Of a DNA stretch of 64,000 nucleotides, positions 19,660 to 27,723 are shown piece by piece; within the stretch, counting starts at the first letter, position 1; the number at the start of each line of letters is the position of its first letter. The DNA is from Algoriphagus sp. A40. Lineage in GTDB: Bacteria > Bacteroidota > Bacteroidia > Cytophagales > Cyclobacteriaceae. Location of the stretch: positions 62,001-126,000 of the forward strand of contig NZ_MUNY01000078.1 in NCBI RefSeq assembly GCF_002002735.1, in the 5' to 3' direction. The position numbers and the translations under genes are program-made. A model generated the notes under the pieces. That model made no database searches, was not told where the DNA came from, and saw nothing but the letters and a program-made list of their open reading frames with translations.

Positions 19660-19893
19660 ATGGACAAGATGGATGAGAAAAAAAAGGAAAGAGAAAGTGG
19701 CCCACCAGTCTATGTCAAGTACATCGGGCTTTCGTTTCAGTTGTTCGGCATTATCGGGGCCGGGACTTATTTTGGTTGGTGGCTGCAGCAGCGATCTGAA
19801 ATGAAATTTCCGATCTGGATTCTTGTGTTTTGTTTTTTTTCTGTCTTTGTCGCCTTTTATCAGCTTTGGGTTTCGATGAAGAGGGATAAGTAG
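19660..19893 (+). CDS. atpZ: AtpZ-like small membrane protein
   Basis: This 77-residue protein has a charged N-terminus and two transmembrane helices (YIGLSFQLFGIIGAGTYFG and WILVFCFFSVFVAFYQLW), with the GxxGxYFGWWL-type turn of the AtpZ/AtpI family. It opens the ATP synthase operon, as AtpZ does elsewhere. AtpZ has been linked to Mg2+ supply and to rotor assembly in other bacteria. Its function here is inferred by position and family. A run of GATCAGT-type repeats begins directly at its stop codon. Confidence 0.82.
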   Translation: MDKMDEKKKERESGPPVYVKYIGLSFQLFGIIGAGTYFGWWLQQRSEMKFPIWILVFCFFSVFVAFYQLWVSMKRDK

Positions 19894-19946
19894 TGGTCAG
19901 TGATCAGTAGGCAGTCTCAGGGATCAGTCGCAGTGGGATTGTCAGT
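19894..19946. repeat. Degenerate GATCAGT-type repeat
   Basis: The stretch after atpZ reads as irregular copies of GTGATCAGT, GGCAGTC and GGATCAGTCGCAGTGG. A closely related stretch (GTGATCAGTCGCAGTTGG) lies at 54449-54470, after the amidohydrolase gene. Both are non-coding and sit immediately 3' of a gene. Confidence 0.5.
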
Positions 19947-20024
19947 TCAATCGTGATCTAATGATCTTCTGTTTATTACCGAATTGGATAAAAAATTGGG
20001 GTAATTTTGCGCAAAAAGTCAAAG

Positions 20025-20408
20025 ATGACACTTCCCAAAAACATCCACTTCCGCTTTCTGATAGCCACCGCGACACTGGTGGTTTTGGTATTGGTTCTTC
20101 AATTTGTCCTGCCTGTAGTTATTCATCACAAGATTTGGGAAATCTTGGGCTTTATGGTAATTCTGTCATATTTGATCAGCTTACTCAACTCCTTTTTGCT
20201 TAAAAACTTTGAAGATAATTTTTTCCAAATCATGGTTTTGGCAATGATTCTTAGATTTATTGCCTCTTTGGTATTCATTGGGATCGAAGTTTGGCTCCAA
20301 ATGGAGAATATTATTCTGTTTATAGCCGATTTCTTCATAGTTTTTTTGTTCTACTTAGTTTTTGATATCTACGCCTTTCTGTCTAACTTGCGGCCGATTT
20401 CGAAGTAG
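20025..20408 (+). CDS. AtpI-like four-helix membrane protein
   Basis: This 127-residue protein starts at ATG 20025; an in-frame TTG at 20007 would add six residues. It has four hydrophobic helices: FLIATATLVVLVLVLQFVL, LGFMVILSYLISLLNSFLL, MVLAMILRFIASLVFIGIEV and FIADFFIVFLFYLVFDIY. Size, helix count and position between atpZ and atpB are those of AtpI, the assembly factor of the c ring in other bacteria, but the sequence is divergent and I call it AtpI-like only. It ends 19 bp before atpB. Confidence 0.6.
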   Translation: MTLPKNIHFRFLIATATLVVLVLVLQFVLPVVIHHKIWEILGFMVILSYLISLLNSFLLKNFEDNFFQIMVLAMILRFIASLVFIGIEVWLQMENIILFIADFFIVFLFYLVFDIYAFLSNLRPISK

Positions 20409-20427
20409 CCCTCAAAAATAAGAGTTG

Positions 20428-21456
20428 ATGACGCGTAAACTGCTGGCCCTAAGTCTTTTATTATCAGCATTTTTGCTGGGTTTTTCCAGCTCCACTTTCG
20501 CAGCTGAATCAGAAGAAGATAAGACGAGTTTTATAATGCATCACGTAGTGGATTCCCATGAGTGGCACTTTGCGACTTTTGGCCATACACATGTGACGCT
20601 TCCTCTTCCGGTGATTGTATATTCCGGAGATCGTGGATTGGAATTTTTCAAATCTTCTGACTTCCAAAATCACGAAACTCACAAGTTTGGGAAAGAATTT
20701 GCCCACGAAGGCTATTTCATCGATGACCACGACCACTTGGGTCGAGTTGACGGTGCAAGCTTCACTGAGCTGTCGATCACCAAAAATGTGGTGATGATGT
20801 TTATTGTGATATTCATCGTCGGATATGTTTCTCTTTCTGCAGCCTCTCACTACAAGAAAAACGGGGCAGTAGCTCCAAAAGGTGCCGCAGCGCTCATTGA
20901 GCCGATTGTGATCTTTGTCCGTGACGAGATTGCCCACAAATCTATCGGTCCCAAATACAAGAAGTACGTTCCCTATTTGATTACCCTTTTCCTTTTCATC
21001 TGGGTTGGTAACCTGCTGGGCTTGATGCCAGGTGCGGCAAACATGACCGGAAATATTGCTGTTACTATGACGCTGGCAGTATTGACCTTCATCATCACCA
21101 ATGTCAGTGGAAATAAGGACTATTGGAAGCACGTGTTTGCAACTCCCGGCGTTCCGATCCCAATGTTGTTGATCATTGTGCCGGTAGAGATTATCGGGTT
21201 GTTTACCAAGCCATTTGCCTTGATGGTCCGACTTTTTGTCGCCATCACAGCAGGCCACATTGTAATCCTCGGTTTCATCGCCTTAGCATTCATTTTCGAA
21301 TCGTATGCGATTGGTTTGGTGAGTACTGTGATGGTGACTTTTATCAATATCATCGAATTGCTCGTGGCCACAATTCAGGCATATGTATTTACGCTGTTTA
21401 CAGCAATGTACATCGGCGGAGCAGTGGCAGAACATGCGCATGACGATCACCATTAA
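20428..21456 (+). CDS. atpB: F1F0 ATP synthase subunit a
   Basis: This 342-residue protein starts at ATG 20428 (a TTG sits just before it). It has a signal-like N-terminus (LLLSAFLLGFSSSTFA), a His/Asp-rich periplasmic segment, and then the subunit a core with KPFALMVRLFVAITAGH, containing the essential arginine of the proton path, and the C-terminal LLVATIQAYVFTLFTAMYI. Subunit a forms the two half channels beside the c ring. The long processed N-terminal region (E. coli has 271 residues in total) is typical of Bacteroidota. The C-terminus ends in a His cluster (EHAHDDHH). Confidence 0.96.
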   Translation: MTRKLLALSLLLSAFLLGFSSSTFAAESEEDKTSFIMHHVVDSHEWHFATFGHTHVTLPLPVIVYSGDRGLEFFKSSDFQNHETHKFGKEFAHEGYFIDDHDHLGRVDGASFTELSITKNVVMMFIVIFIVGYVSLSAASHYKKNGAVAPKGAAALIEPIVIFVRDEIAHKSIGPKYKKYVPYLITLFLFIWVGNLLGLMPGAANMTGNIAVTMTLAVLTFIITNVSGNKDYWKHVFATPGVPIPMLLIIVPVEIIGLFTKPFALMVRLFVAITAGHIVILGFIALAFIFESYAIGLVSTVMVTFINIIELLVATIQAYVFTLFTAMYIGGAVAEHAHDDHH

Positions 21457-21494
21457 TTAGAAATTTCTTTGTTCAATTTATAAATTCTACACTT

Positions 21495-21752
21495 ATGTTA
21501 ATGTCTATCTTGTTGACTGCTGGTTATGCTCTTATGGGAGCTGGTATCGGTGCAGGTATTGTTGCGATTGGCGCAGGCCTAGGTATCGGTCGTATCGGTG
21601 GTCAGGCAATGGAATCCATTGCTCGCCAGCCAGAAGCTGCCGGTAAGATCCAGGGTGCAATGTTGATCATTGCTGCTTTGATCGAGGTGGTTTCCCTGTT
21701 TGCAGCAGTAATCTGTTTGTTGATCGCGCTTAACATCGCGGGCATCCAATAA
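21495..21752 (+). CDS. atpE: F0 subunit c
   Basis: This 85-residue hairpin of two transmembrane helices has the glycine-rich first helix (GAGIGAGIVAIGAGLGIGRIG), the polar loop ARQPE, and Glu64 in AALIEVVSLFA as the ion-carrying carboxylate of the second helix. Many copies form the rotor ring. Its ORF starts MLMS; the second Met at residue 3 is an equally good start. A hairpin follows the stop codon and may tune the amount of c relative to the downstream subunits. Confidence 0.97.
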   Translation: MLMSILLTAGYALMGAGIGAGIVAIGAGLGIGRIGGQAMESIARQPEAAGKIQGAMLIIAALIEVVSLFAAVICLLIALNIAGIQ

Positions 21753-21760
21753 ACAAAAAC

Positions 21761-21796
21761 GGAAAGGGATTGGCGCTAGGCCTTTCCCTTTTCTTT
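21761..21796 (+). terminator. Hairpin after atpE (possible attenuator or mRNA stabiliser)
   Basis: GGAAAGG at 21761-21767 pairs with CCTTTCC at 21781-21787 and is followed by CTTTTCTTTATTTT. It sits between atpE and atpF inside the operon, so full termination would block the rest. A partial terminator or a 3' stabiliser is more likely. Confidence 0.6.
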
Positions 21797-21835
21797 ATTT
21801 TCTATTGAACAATCTGAAATAAATCACATCAATTC

Positions 21836-22330
21836 ATGGATTTAATAACCCCAGGTTCCGGTCTTATTTTCTGGCAGCTGATAGGCTTCCTAGGTTTGCT
21901 TTTCATCCTGATCAAATTTGCGTGGAAGCCAATGCTTGCCGCTTTGGAGGAAAGAGAAACCAGCATTGAGAATTCGTTGAAAGCGGCAGAATCCGCTCGA
22001 AATGAAATGGCAAATCTGAAAGCTGACAATGAAAAACTGCTTCAGGAAACTCGTTTGGAGCGCGATAACATTTTGAAGAAAGCCCAGGAAGCATCTGTCA
22101 AAATGATCGAAGATGCCAAAAACGAAGCTTCTAAAGTTGCCGCTCAGCAGATCGAAAATGCCAAGGCCGTAATCGAAACTGAAAAAAGAGCTGCGCTTAC
22201 CGAAGTGAAAAACCAGGTGGCGATTTTGACGCTCGAAGTAACCGAGAAACTGTTGAGAAAGACCTTGTCTGACGAAAAAGCCCAAAAGGCGCTTGTCGAC
22301 GAATTCGTAAAAGATATAAAGCTTAACTAA
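21836..22330 (+). CDS. atpF: F0 subunit b
   Basis: This 164-residue protein has one N-terminal transmembrane helix (GLIFWQLIGFLGLLFILIKF) followed by a long charged coiled coil (ALEERETSIENSLKAAESAR and onward), as in the peripheral stator stalk. The motif WKPMLAALEERE at the membrane exit is typical of bacterial subunit b. A dimer connects F0 to F1 through subunit delta. It lies 83 bp after the atpE stop, beyond the hairpin, and 6 bp before atpH. Confidence 0.95.
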   Translation: MDLITPGSGLIFWQLIGFLGLLFILIKFAWKPMLAALEERETSIENSLKAAESARNEMANLKADNEKLLQETRLERDNILKKAQEASVKMIEDAKNEASKVAAQQIENAKAVIETEKRAALTEVKNQVAILTLEVTEKLLRKTLSDEKAQKALVDEFVKDIKLN

Positions 22331-22336
22331 GCCCTC

Positions 22337-22900
22337 ATGTCAAACCAAAGAGTTGCATACGCTTATGCCAAATCTCTGATGGAGCTTGCCATCGAAAGAG
22401 GCCAGTTGGAAGAGGTGTATCAGGATTTTCTTTATTTGGCCAAACTGGCCCGCTCCAACAGAGAGCTGGAACTTGTGATGAAAAATCCCATCGTGAGTAC
22501 GGATAAAAAGCTGAACATTCTGAATGCGCTTTACAAGGAAAGAGGAGCTACAAAAGCAACTTTGGCTTTCTTTGAGATCATCTGCAGAAAAGGAAGAGCA
22601 GAAGTTCTGGCTGATATCGCAAGGGAATTTCAGGTACAGTACCAACTTCACAATTCCATTCAGGTAGCGGAAGTGACTACGACTTTTCCCTTGGATGAAA
22701 AGCTCCGAGCCGAATTCACCAAGATTGTTCTGGAAATCTCCGGAATGAAAGAGGTGAAGCTGACCGAAAAAGTCAACCCGGACCTGATTGGAGGATTTAT
22801 CCTGAGAGTCAATGACCGACAGCTGGATGAATCTCTGAGCAGCAAATTGAGAGAACTGCGTGTGGAGTTTTCCCAAAACCATTACCAAAGTAAAATCTAA
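22337..22900 (+). CDS. atpH: F1 subunit delta
   Basis: This 187-residue protein matches the delta/OSCP family: VAYAYAKSLMELAIERGQLEEVYQD at the N-terminus, FFEIICRKGRAEVLADIAREF in the middle, and the C-terminal KVNPDLIGGFILRVNDRQLDESL block, the usual family landmark. It links the b dimer to the top of the alpha3beta3 head. It starts 6 bp after atpF and is followed by atpA after 20 bp. Confidence 0.95.
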   Translation: MSNQRVAYAYAKSLMELAIERGQLEEVYQDFLYLAKLARSNRELELVMKNPIVSTDKKLNILNALYKERGATKATLAFFEIICRKGRAEVLADIAREFQVQYQLHNSIQVAEVTTTFPLDEKLRAEFTKIVLEISGMKEVKLTEKVNPDLIGGFILRVNDRQLDESLSSKLRELRVEFSQNHYQSKI

Positions 22901-22920
22901 AAAGCATAATAGACGATAAC

Positions 22921-24498
22921 ATGGCAGAAGTAAGACCTGATGAAGTTTCGGCAATCCTGAGAGAACAGCTCGCGGGTGTCAGAACTGCAGCCGAACTTGA
23001 AGAAGTAGGTACAGTCCTCCAGGTAGGGGACGGTGTAGCCCGAATCTATGGACTTTCCAAAGCTCAGGCCGGTGAATTGCTGGAATTCGACAACGGAATG
23101 AAAGCGATGGTACTGAACCTCGAAGAGGACAACGTAGGTGCTGTATTGTTTGGGGATTCCAAAGAAATCAAAGAAGGCGATACCGTAAAAAGAACCAAGA
23201 AAATTGCTGCTATCCACGTAGGTGAAGGCATGCTCGGAAGAGTAGTCGATACTCTGGGTAACCCAATTGACGGAAAAGGTCCTATTTCCGGCGAACTCTA
23301 TGAAATGCCTCTGGAGCGTAAAGCTCCCGGTGTAATCTACCGTCAGCCGGTAAACGAACCGCTTCAGACTGGTATTAAGTCTATCGATGCCATGATTCCA
23401 ATCGGACGTGGTCAGCGTGAACTGGTAATCGGTGACCGTCAGACTGGAAAGACTGCCGTGGTAATCGATGCCATCATCAACCAAAAAGAATTTTACGAAA
23501 AAGGCGAGCCTGTATTCTGTATTTATGTAGCGATCGGACAGAAAGCTTCTACAGTAGCAGGTATCGTAGCTGCTTTGGAAAAAGGCGGCGCACTTCCATA
23601 TACCGTGATCGTAGCCGCTCCGGCTTCTGATCCAGCTCCGATGCAGTTCTTCGCGCCATTTGCCGGTGCTGCAATCGGTGAATTTTTCCGTGACACCGGT
23701 CGTCCAGCCTTAGTGGTTTATGATGACCTTTCCAAGCAGGCTGTTGCTTACCGTGAAGTTTCCCTATTGTTGAGAAGACCTCCGGGACGTGAAGCTTATC
23801 CAGGTGACGTATTCTACCTTCACTCCAGATTGTTGGAAAGAGCTGCCAAAATCAACAAATCAGACAAAATCGCTCAGGACATGAACGACCTTCCTGAATC
23901 GATCAAGCATTTGGTAAAAGGTGGTGGATCTTTGACTGCTCTTCCGATCATCGAAACTCAGGCTGGTGACGTTTCTGCTTACATCCCGACTAACGTGATC
24001 TCCATTACTGACGGTCAGATCTTCTTGGAAACCAACCTTTTCAACTCCGGTATCCGTCCTGCGATCAACGTAGGTATCTCTGTATCCCGAGTTGGTGGTA
24101 ACGCACAGATCAAATCCATGAAGAAGGTTGCAGGTACTTTGAAGTTGGATCAGGCTCAGTTCCGTGAACTTGAAGCTTTCTCCAAATTCGGTTCTGACCT
24201 GGATGCTTCTACCAAGCGTACCATCGAAAGGGGCCGTCGCAACCAGGAAATCCTGAAGCAGCCACAGTATGCTCCGGTATCTGTAGCGCATCAGGTGGCG
24301 ATCATCTATGCTTCTACCAAGGGTCTTATGGACAGTGTCCCTGTAGATAAGGCAAGAGCATTTGAGAAGGAATTCTATCATTTGCTTGATTCCACCTATC
24401 CTGAGGCATTGCAACTGATCCTGAAAGGTGACGTGGATGGTGCAGGAAAAATTCTTGCGACCGCGGCTGCTGAATTGGCACCGAAATACGCTAAATAA
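22921..24498 (+). CDS. atpA: F1 subunit alpha
   Basis: This 525-residue protein contains the P-loop GDRQTGKT near residue 170, the family blocks SIDAMIPIGRGQRELVIGD and VYDDLSKQAVAYREVSLLLRRPPGREAYPGD (read here in pieces), and the helical C-terminal domain. Alpha subunits alternate with beta in the F1 head and carry the regulatory nucleotide sites. Codon usage is visibly biased to GC-ending, highly expressed codons compared with the neighbouring orphan gene at 25742. No atpD follows; atpG is next. Confidence 0.97.
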   Translation: MAEVRPDEVSAILREQLAGVRTAAELEEVGTVLQVGDGVARIYGLSKAQAGELLEFDNGMKAMVLNLEEDNVGAVLFGDSKEIKEGDTVKRTKKIAAIHVGEGMLGRVVDTLGNPIDGKGPISGELYEMPLERKAPGVIYRQPVNEPLQTGIKSIDAMIPIGRGQRELVIGDRQTGKTAVVIDAIINQKEFYEKGEPVFCIYVAIGQKASTVAGIVAALEKGGALPYTVIVAAPASDPAPMQFFAPFAGAAIGEFFRDTGRPALVVYDDLSKQAVAYREVSLLLRRPPGREAYPGDVFYLHSRLLERAAKINKSDKIAQDMNDLPESIKHLVKGGGSLTALPIIETQAGDVSAYIPTNVISITDGQIFLETNLFNSGIRPAINVGISVSRVGGNAQIKSMKKVAGTLKLDQAQFRELEAFSKFGSDLDASTKRTIERGRRNQEILKQPQYAPVSVAHQVAIIYASTKGLMDSVPVDKARAFEKEFYHLLDSTYPEALQLILKGDVDGAGKILATAAAELAPKYAK

Positions 24499-24508
24499 GT
24501 AAAAATCC

Positions 24509-24530
24509 CCGGTGAGGTCACACTCACCGG
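24509..24530 (+). terminator. Hairpin between atpA and atpG
   Basis: CCGGTGAG, loop GTCACA, CTCACCGG: a perfect 8-bp stem, followed by a weak T-rich run (ATTTCTATAA). It begins 10 bp past the atpA stop and ends 23 bp before the atpG ATG. It may act as partial terminator, processing site or stabiliser. Confidence 0.6.
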
Positions 24531-24553
24531 ATTTCTATAAGTTCAAATCACTG

Positions 24554-25426
24554 ATGGCTAACCTTAAGGAAGTAAAGCAAAGGATCAACTCGGTAATCTC
24601 GACACAGCAGATCACCAAGGCCATGAAAATGGTATCCGCCGCCAAGCTGAGAAGAGCTCAGGACAAAATCATTCAGATGCGTCCTTTCTCTCAGAAGTTG
24701 ACAGCTATTCTGAACAACGTGTCTGCTGCCTCCGAAGGCAATACAGACCTTGTTTACGCCGAAAAGCGTGAGGTGAAAAAGGTGCTTCTGGTGCCGATCA
24801 CTTCGGACAAAGGTCTTTGCGGAGCTTTCAATACCAACGTGATCAAGGCAACCAATCTTGCGATCAGAGAGCAGCTTGTAGGTGCTGAAGTGACTGTAAT
24901 GCCAATCGGTAAGAAGTCATTCGAGTATTACAAGAAGACCAAATTTGCTCTGATTGATCAGTATTCGACCTTGTTTCATGACTTGTCTATCGAAAATATC
25001 CGAATAGCAGCCAATCATGCGATGGATGCTTTTGTGGCAGGAGAATTTGATCAGGTGTTTTTGGTGTTCAACGAATTCAAAAACGTTGCCACTCAGATTA
25101 TCCGTACCGAGCAGTTTTTGCCAATGGCACCAGCTGAAACTTCAGCTGCAAACACTGTCGAAACCGATTACATTTTGGAGCCTTCGCGTGAGTTTATCAT
25201 CGAGGAATTGGTGCCAAAAGCGCTGAGAGTACAGTTTTACAAAGCAATCTTGGAAAGCAACGCTTCCGAGCATGGAGCGCGTATGACAGCGATGGACAAG
25301 GCTACCGAAAACGCCGGAGACCTGCTCAAAGAATTGAAACTGATGTATAACAGAACCCGTCAGGCCGCCATCACAAACGAGATCCTCGAGATCGTTGCCG
25401 GTGCCGAAGCCCTCGGAGGAAAGTAA
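24554..25426 (+). CDS. atpG: F1 subunit gamma
   Basis: This 290-residue protein begins MANLKEVKQRINSVISTQQ at ATG 24554, the conserved start of gamma. An upstream in-frame ATG at 24512 lies in the hairpin region and is rejected. ITKAMKMVSAAKLRRAQ, TSDKGLCGAFNTNV and the C-terminal ATENAGDLLKELKLMYNRTRQ are family blocks. Gamma is the central rotor shaft. It is the last gene of this operon and is followed by a terminator; beta (atpD) and epsilon (atpC) are not in the window. Confidence 0.97.
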   Translation: MANLKEVKQRINSVISTQQITKAMKMVSAAKLRRAQDKIIQMRPFSQKLTAILNNVSAASEGNTDLVYAEKREVKKVLLVPITSDKGLCGAFNTNVIKATNLAIREQLVGAEVTVMPIGKKSFEYYKKTKFALIDQYSTLFHDLSIENIRIAANHAMDAFVAGEFDQVFLVFNEFKNVATQIIRTEQFLPMAPAETSAANTVETDYILEPSREFIIEELVPKALRVQFYKAILESNASEHGARMTAMDKATENAGDLLKELKLMYNRTRQAAITNEILEIVAGAEALGGK

Positions 25427-25447
25427 TTACAATAGATCCCAAAGTGG

Positions 25448-25477
25448 AACCACAGCTCGCAAGGGTTGTGGTTTTTT
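25448..25477 (+). terminator. Terminator of the atp operon
   Basis: AACCACA pairs with TGTGGTT around a 12-nt loop and is followed by a T-run. It begins 22 bp past the atpG stop. Confidence 0.75.
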
Positions 25478-25486
25478 GTTTTAGGA

Positions 25487-25523
25487 TTGATTTACCAAAA
25501 GTAAATTAAAAAAGGTGAATTGA
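25487..25523. repeat. Iteron-like array A, 14-bp period
   Basis: Three 9-mers, TTGATTTAC, GTAAATTAA and GTGAATTGA, are separated by 5-nt A-rich spacers (CAAAA, AAAAG), giving an exact 14-bp period. The first is roughly the inverse of the second. The same architecture recurs at 30520-30570 upstream of an AAA ATPase gene. Here no ATPase gene follows. Confidence 0.6.
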
Positions 25524-25741
25524 TGAGTCTGCCCTGATTGGATAAAAAGAACCTGTACCGTTTCCAAAAGCCATGAGTCGAACAAGAAGAAGTTTTACCA
25601 CTCAGGGAGTTTGATTGAATTTTGGATTCCTAAATATTTTTCTAGTTGAGATCTAATAGGTTAGATATTTTTTTAGTTGAACTTGCCCGCCTTAATGAAA
25701 GAAATCATTTGGAAAATGTATTTTTAAAAAAGAGAAAAATA
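25524..25741. other. Intergenic region, no gene recognised
   Basis: This is AT-rich DNA between the iteron-like array and the orphan gene at 25742. The frame of that gene is open upstream to 25646 but lacks family support, so it is treated as leader. No tRNA, hairpin or clear -7 box was seen. Confidence 0.5.
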
Positions 25742-27283
25742 ATGAAAAAACTATTACTACTAGTAATTATTATCTGCACTTTTTCGTGGTCAGGATACTC
25801 ACAGAATAGTTCTCTCCCTTTTAAAACGAAGGAGATAAAATCAGATACTAAGGACGATGTTCGCTCGATTATTGGTTCTGACAGAAATGGAGTTTATGTC
25901 TCAGGATTTCGAAATTCTAATGCTTTTATTGAGTTTTTTGATCTTGATTTTAACCTAACTAGATCAATTTCTTTGGATGGATATAACTATAATGCAGATG
26001 GTCCAAATGAAAGGAATATAGAGTTTTTCTTTATTGATAAGGAAAGAGAGAAATTGATTTTGGCTTTTACTACGTACAAGGATTATGTTTCTAGCTTGTA
26101 TTTCGTGGATATCGATACTAATTCAGGTCTTATTTCCGATTCAAGATTGGTTTATTCTGAAAAAGGAATAAATCGAAAGAATACTTTCGCTTTTGTGGAA
26201 GATAAAAATGAGATTTTTTTTGGTGTTTATTCATTGCTCCCTACGCCCAGTGAGAAATTTGAATCATCATTATTTATGATAGTTTTTAATAAGGACTTTA
26301 AGCCAATAAAGAGTAATCATGTTACACTTCCTATTAAATTGAATTTGGAGGGCGAAATGGATTCATCGAAAAAATTTGTTTTGCTGAGTACTAAAGGAGA
26401 TTTTGTTTTTTTGATGAAAATCGGTCTAAGGAAAGCAAGGAAGAACGGTTATAAAGATTACTACTACCATGTTTTTCAGGTTTCTGATGTGTCAGGAGAA
26501 TACAAACAGTCTATACTTGGAAATGCAGACGACAAGAATTTGGCGGATGTTTTTATACATGAAGGAGATTCAGGGAATCTGATTTGTGTTGGAACCTACA
26601 TAGATGAGAGTGGGTATATTTTCCCCGCTACTCTAGGTGTCGCTGTATATACTATTGATCCAAGAAATTTTGGAGACCCCAGTTATTCCTTTATCCCTTT
26701 TTCGACCGAGCAAATTGCCCAACTTCAGACTAAAAAAGGCCAGTATTTGGGAAAAGCTATACGTAAAAAATACACCAAAAAGCGACTGGCTATTGGAGCT
26801 CCTGCTTTTGGGTTAAACTCTTCTCGTTTAGAACAGGATGAAACAATAACATTGTTCGGCACATCTTCGGCTTTGATGAATGTTAGAACCGGGTCTTTAA
26901 ATTATACAATGGAACATGGAGGGGATATGTACGTCATGAGTTTGTCTGACTCAAGGAACTTGTCTATTCATAGCGTCCAAAGGAATTACTTCGGAGTGAC
27001 TTCGTTAATGCCCAACGTCCCTGTTTTTGATCAAATTGGCAATTCCAACGGTATACTTTTTTTGGATTCGAATAAGTACGATATAAAATTTTCAACAGTA
27101 AATGACTTTGGAGAAGTCAGGACAAGTTTTCTAGCTAGCTTGAAAAGAACAAAAGGGCTAAAACATGCAGAAATTGATTCTCATTGGGATGATGAGGAAG
27201 ACAAGATATATTTTCTTGCTAAGAAAAAAGATTTGGGTAGATATGTATATAGTTTGATAGAGATTGATCTTAAAACGCTTTAA
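25742..27283 (+). CDS. Unrecognised secreted protein, AT-rich gene
   Basis: I do not recognise this 513-residue protein. From ATG 25742 it has a clear signal peptide (KKLLLLVIIICTFSWSGYSQ). An ORF start at 25646 would bury that signal and is rejected. The mature part is rich in alternating beta-type segments with spaced FD, YFVD and VGTYIDESG patterns, suggestive of a beta-propeller-like or beta-sheet protein, with no cysteine-rich or catalytic motif. Its base composition is clearly more AT-rich than the flanking atp genes and its codons are rich in ATA, AGA and TTA, so it may have been acquired. It lies between repeat array A and a repeat-filled gap. No partner gene is adjacent. Confidence 0.8.
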   Translation: MKKLLLLVIIICTFSWSGYSQNSSLPFKTKEIKSDTKDDVRSIIGSDRNGVYVSGFRNSNAFIEFFDLDFNLTRSISLDGYNYNADGPNERNIEFFFIDKEREKLILAFTTYKDYVSSLYFVDIDTNSGLISDSRLVYSEKGINRKNTFAFVEDKNEIFFGVYSLLPTPSEKFESSLFMIVFNKDFKPIKSNHVTLPIKLNLEGEMDSSKKFVLLSTKGDFVFLMKIGLRKARKNGYKDYYYHVFQVSDVSGEYKQSILGNADDKNLADVFIHEGDSGNLICVGTYIDESGYIFPATLGVAVYTIDPRNFGDPSYSFIPFSTEQIAQLQTKKGQYLGKAIRKKYTKKRLAIGAPAFGLNSSRLEQDETITLFGTSSALMNVRTGSLNYTMEHGGDMYVMSLSDSRNLSIHSVQRNYFGVTSLMPNVPVFDQIGNSNGILFLDSNKYDIKFSTVNDFGEVRTSFLASLKRTKGLKHAEIDSHWDDEEDKIYFLAKKKDLGRYVYSLIEIDLKTL

Positions 27284-27425
27284 AAACTCCACCTGGGAGT
27301 AGTATCACGATTATGATAGGTGAGATTGCATCTACACCTTCATATAAATCCAATTTTGTAATATGCTTTGGATTATGAGAATATGTTTTACTAATATAAG
27401 CCAATTGAAAATTGTTAAGAATATT

Positions 27426-27450
27426 TGGGTGAAGTTGCAAACTTCACCCA
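27426..27450. repeat. Perfect palindrome, 11-bp arms
   Basis: TGGGTGAAGTT, loop GCA, AACTTCACCCA. There is no U-tract on either side, so it is more like a REP/IS200-type hairpin or mobile-element footprint than a terminator. Confidence 0.6.
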
Positions 27451-27552
27451 GCATACAATTGAACTTCATGGATGCTGAGAAGAAACTACACCTAGGAGGG
27501 AGCTGGGAAGAAACTGTATCTAGTGGGGTACAACCACCTAGATGGTGTCTCT

Positions 27553-27606
27553 TTGTAACAAAGAATAACCAAAATTCAAGATTTCTTGTAACAAAGTATA
27601 ACCAAA
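27553..27606. repeat. 21-bp direct repeat pair, 33-bp period
   Basis: TTGTAACAAAGAATAACCAA starts at 27553, and its copy with one change (T for A at the 12th base) starts at 27586; both end in a further A. The copies are 33 bp apart, about three helical turns. Each contains the small inverted repeat TTGTAACAA. Possible protein-binding sites. Confidence 0.6.
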
Positions 27607-27723
27607 TTGGATCTTTTCAGTAGTAGACCAAAAGTAGCTAGGAGCCAGTTCGCCTGAACCTTCAATTGACAGCTGAGGAAATTCCCAAACCATTTTCTGA
27701 TTTTAAAGGAATTTAAGCCATCC

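Larger units (their letters stand above)
27284..27723. other. 440-bp intergenic region with hairpins and repeats
   Basis: It holds a weak hairpin at 27286-27300, a perfect 11-bp palindrome at 27426-27450, and a pair of 21-bp direct repeats at 27553-27606. An open frame at 27363-27623 covers both repeats and has no family likeness. No gene is supported. Confidence 0.6.

Noticed and set aside
24512..24553. Upstream start for atpG
   Set aside because: It lies in the hairpin, and family members begin at the ATG at 24554.
27363..27623. Open frame of 86 codons in the gap after the orphan gene
   Set aside because: No family likeness, no start context, and it is built largely from the two direct repeats.
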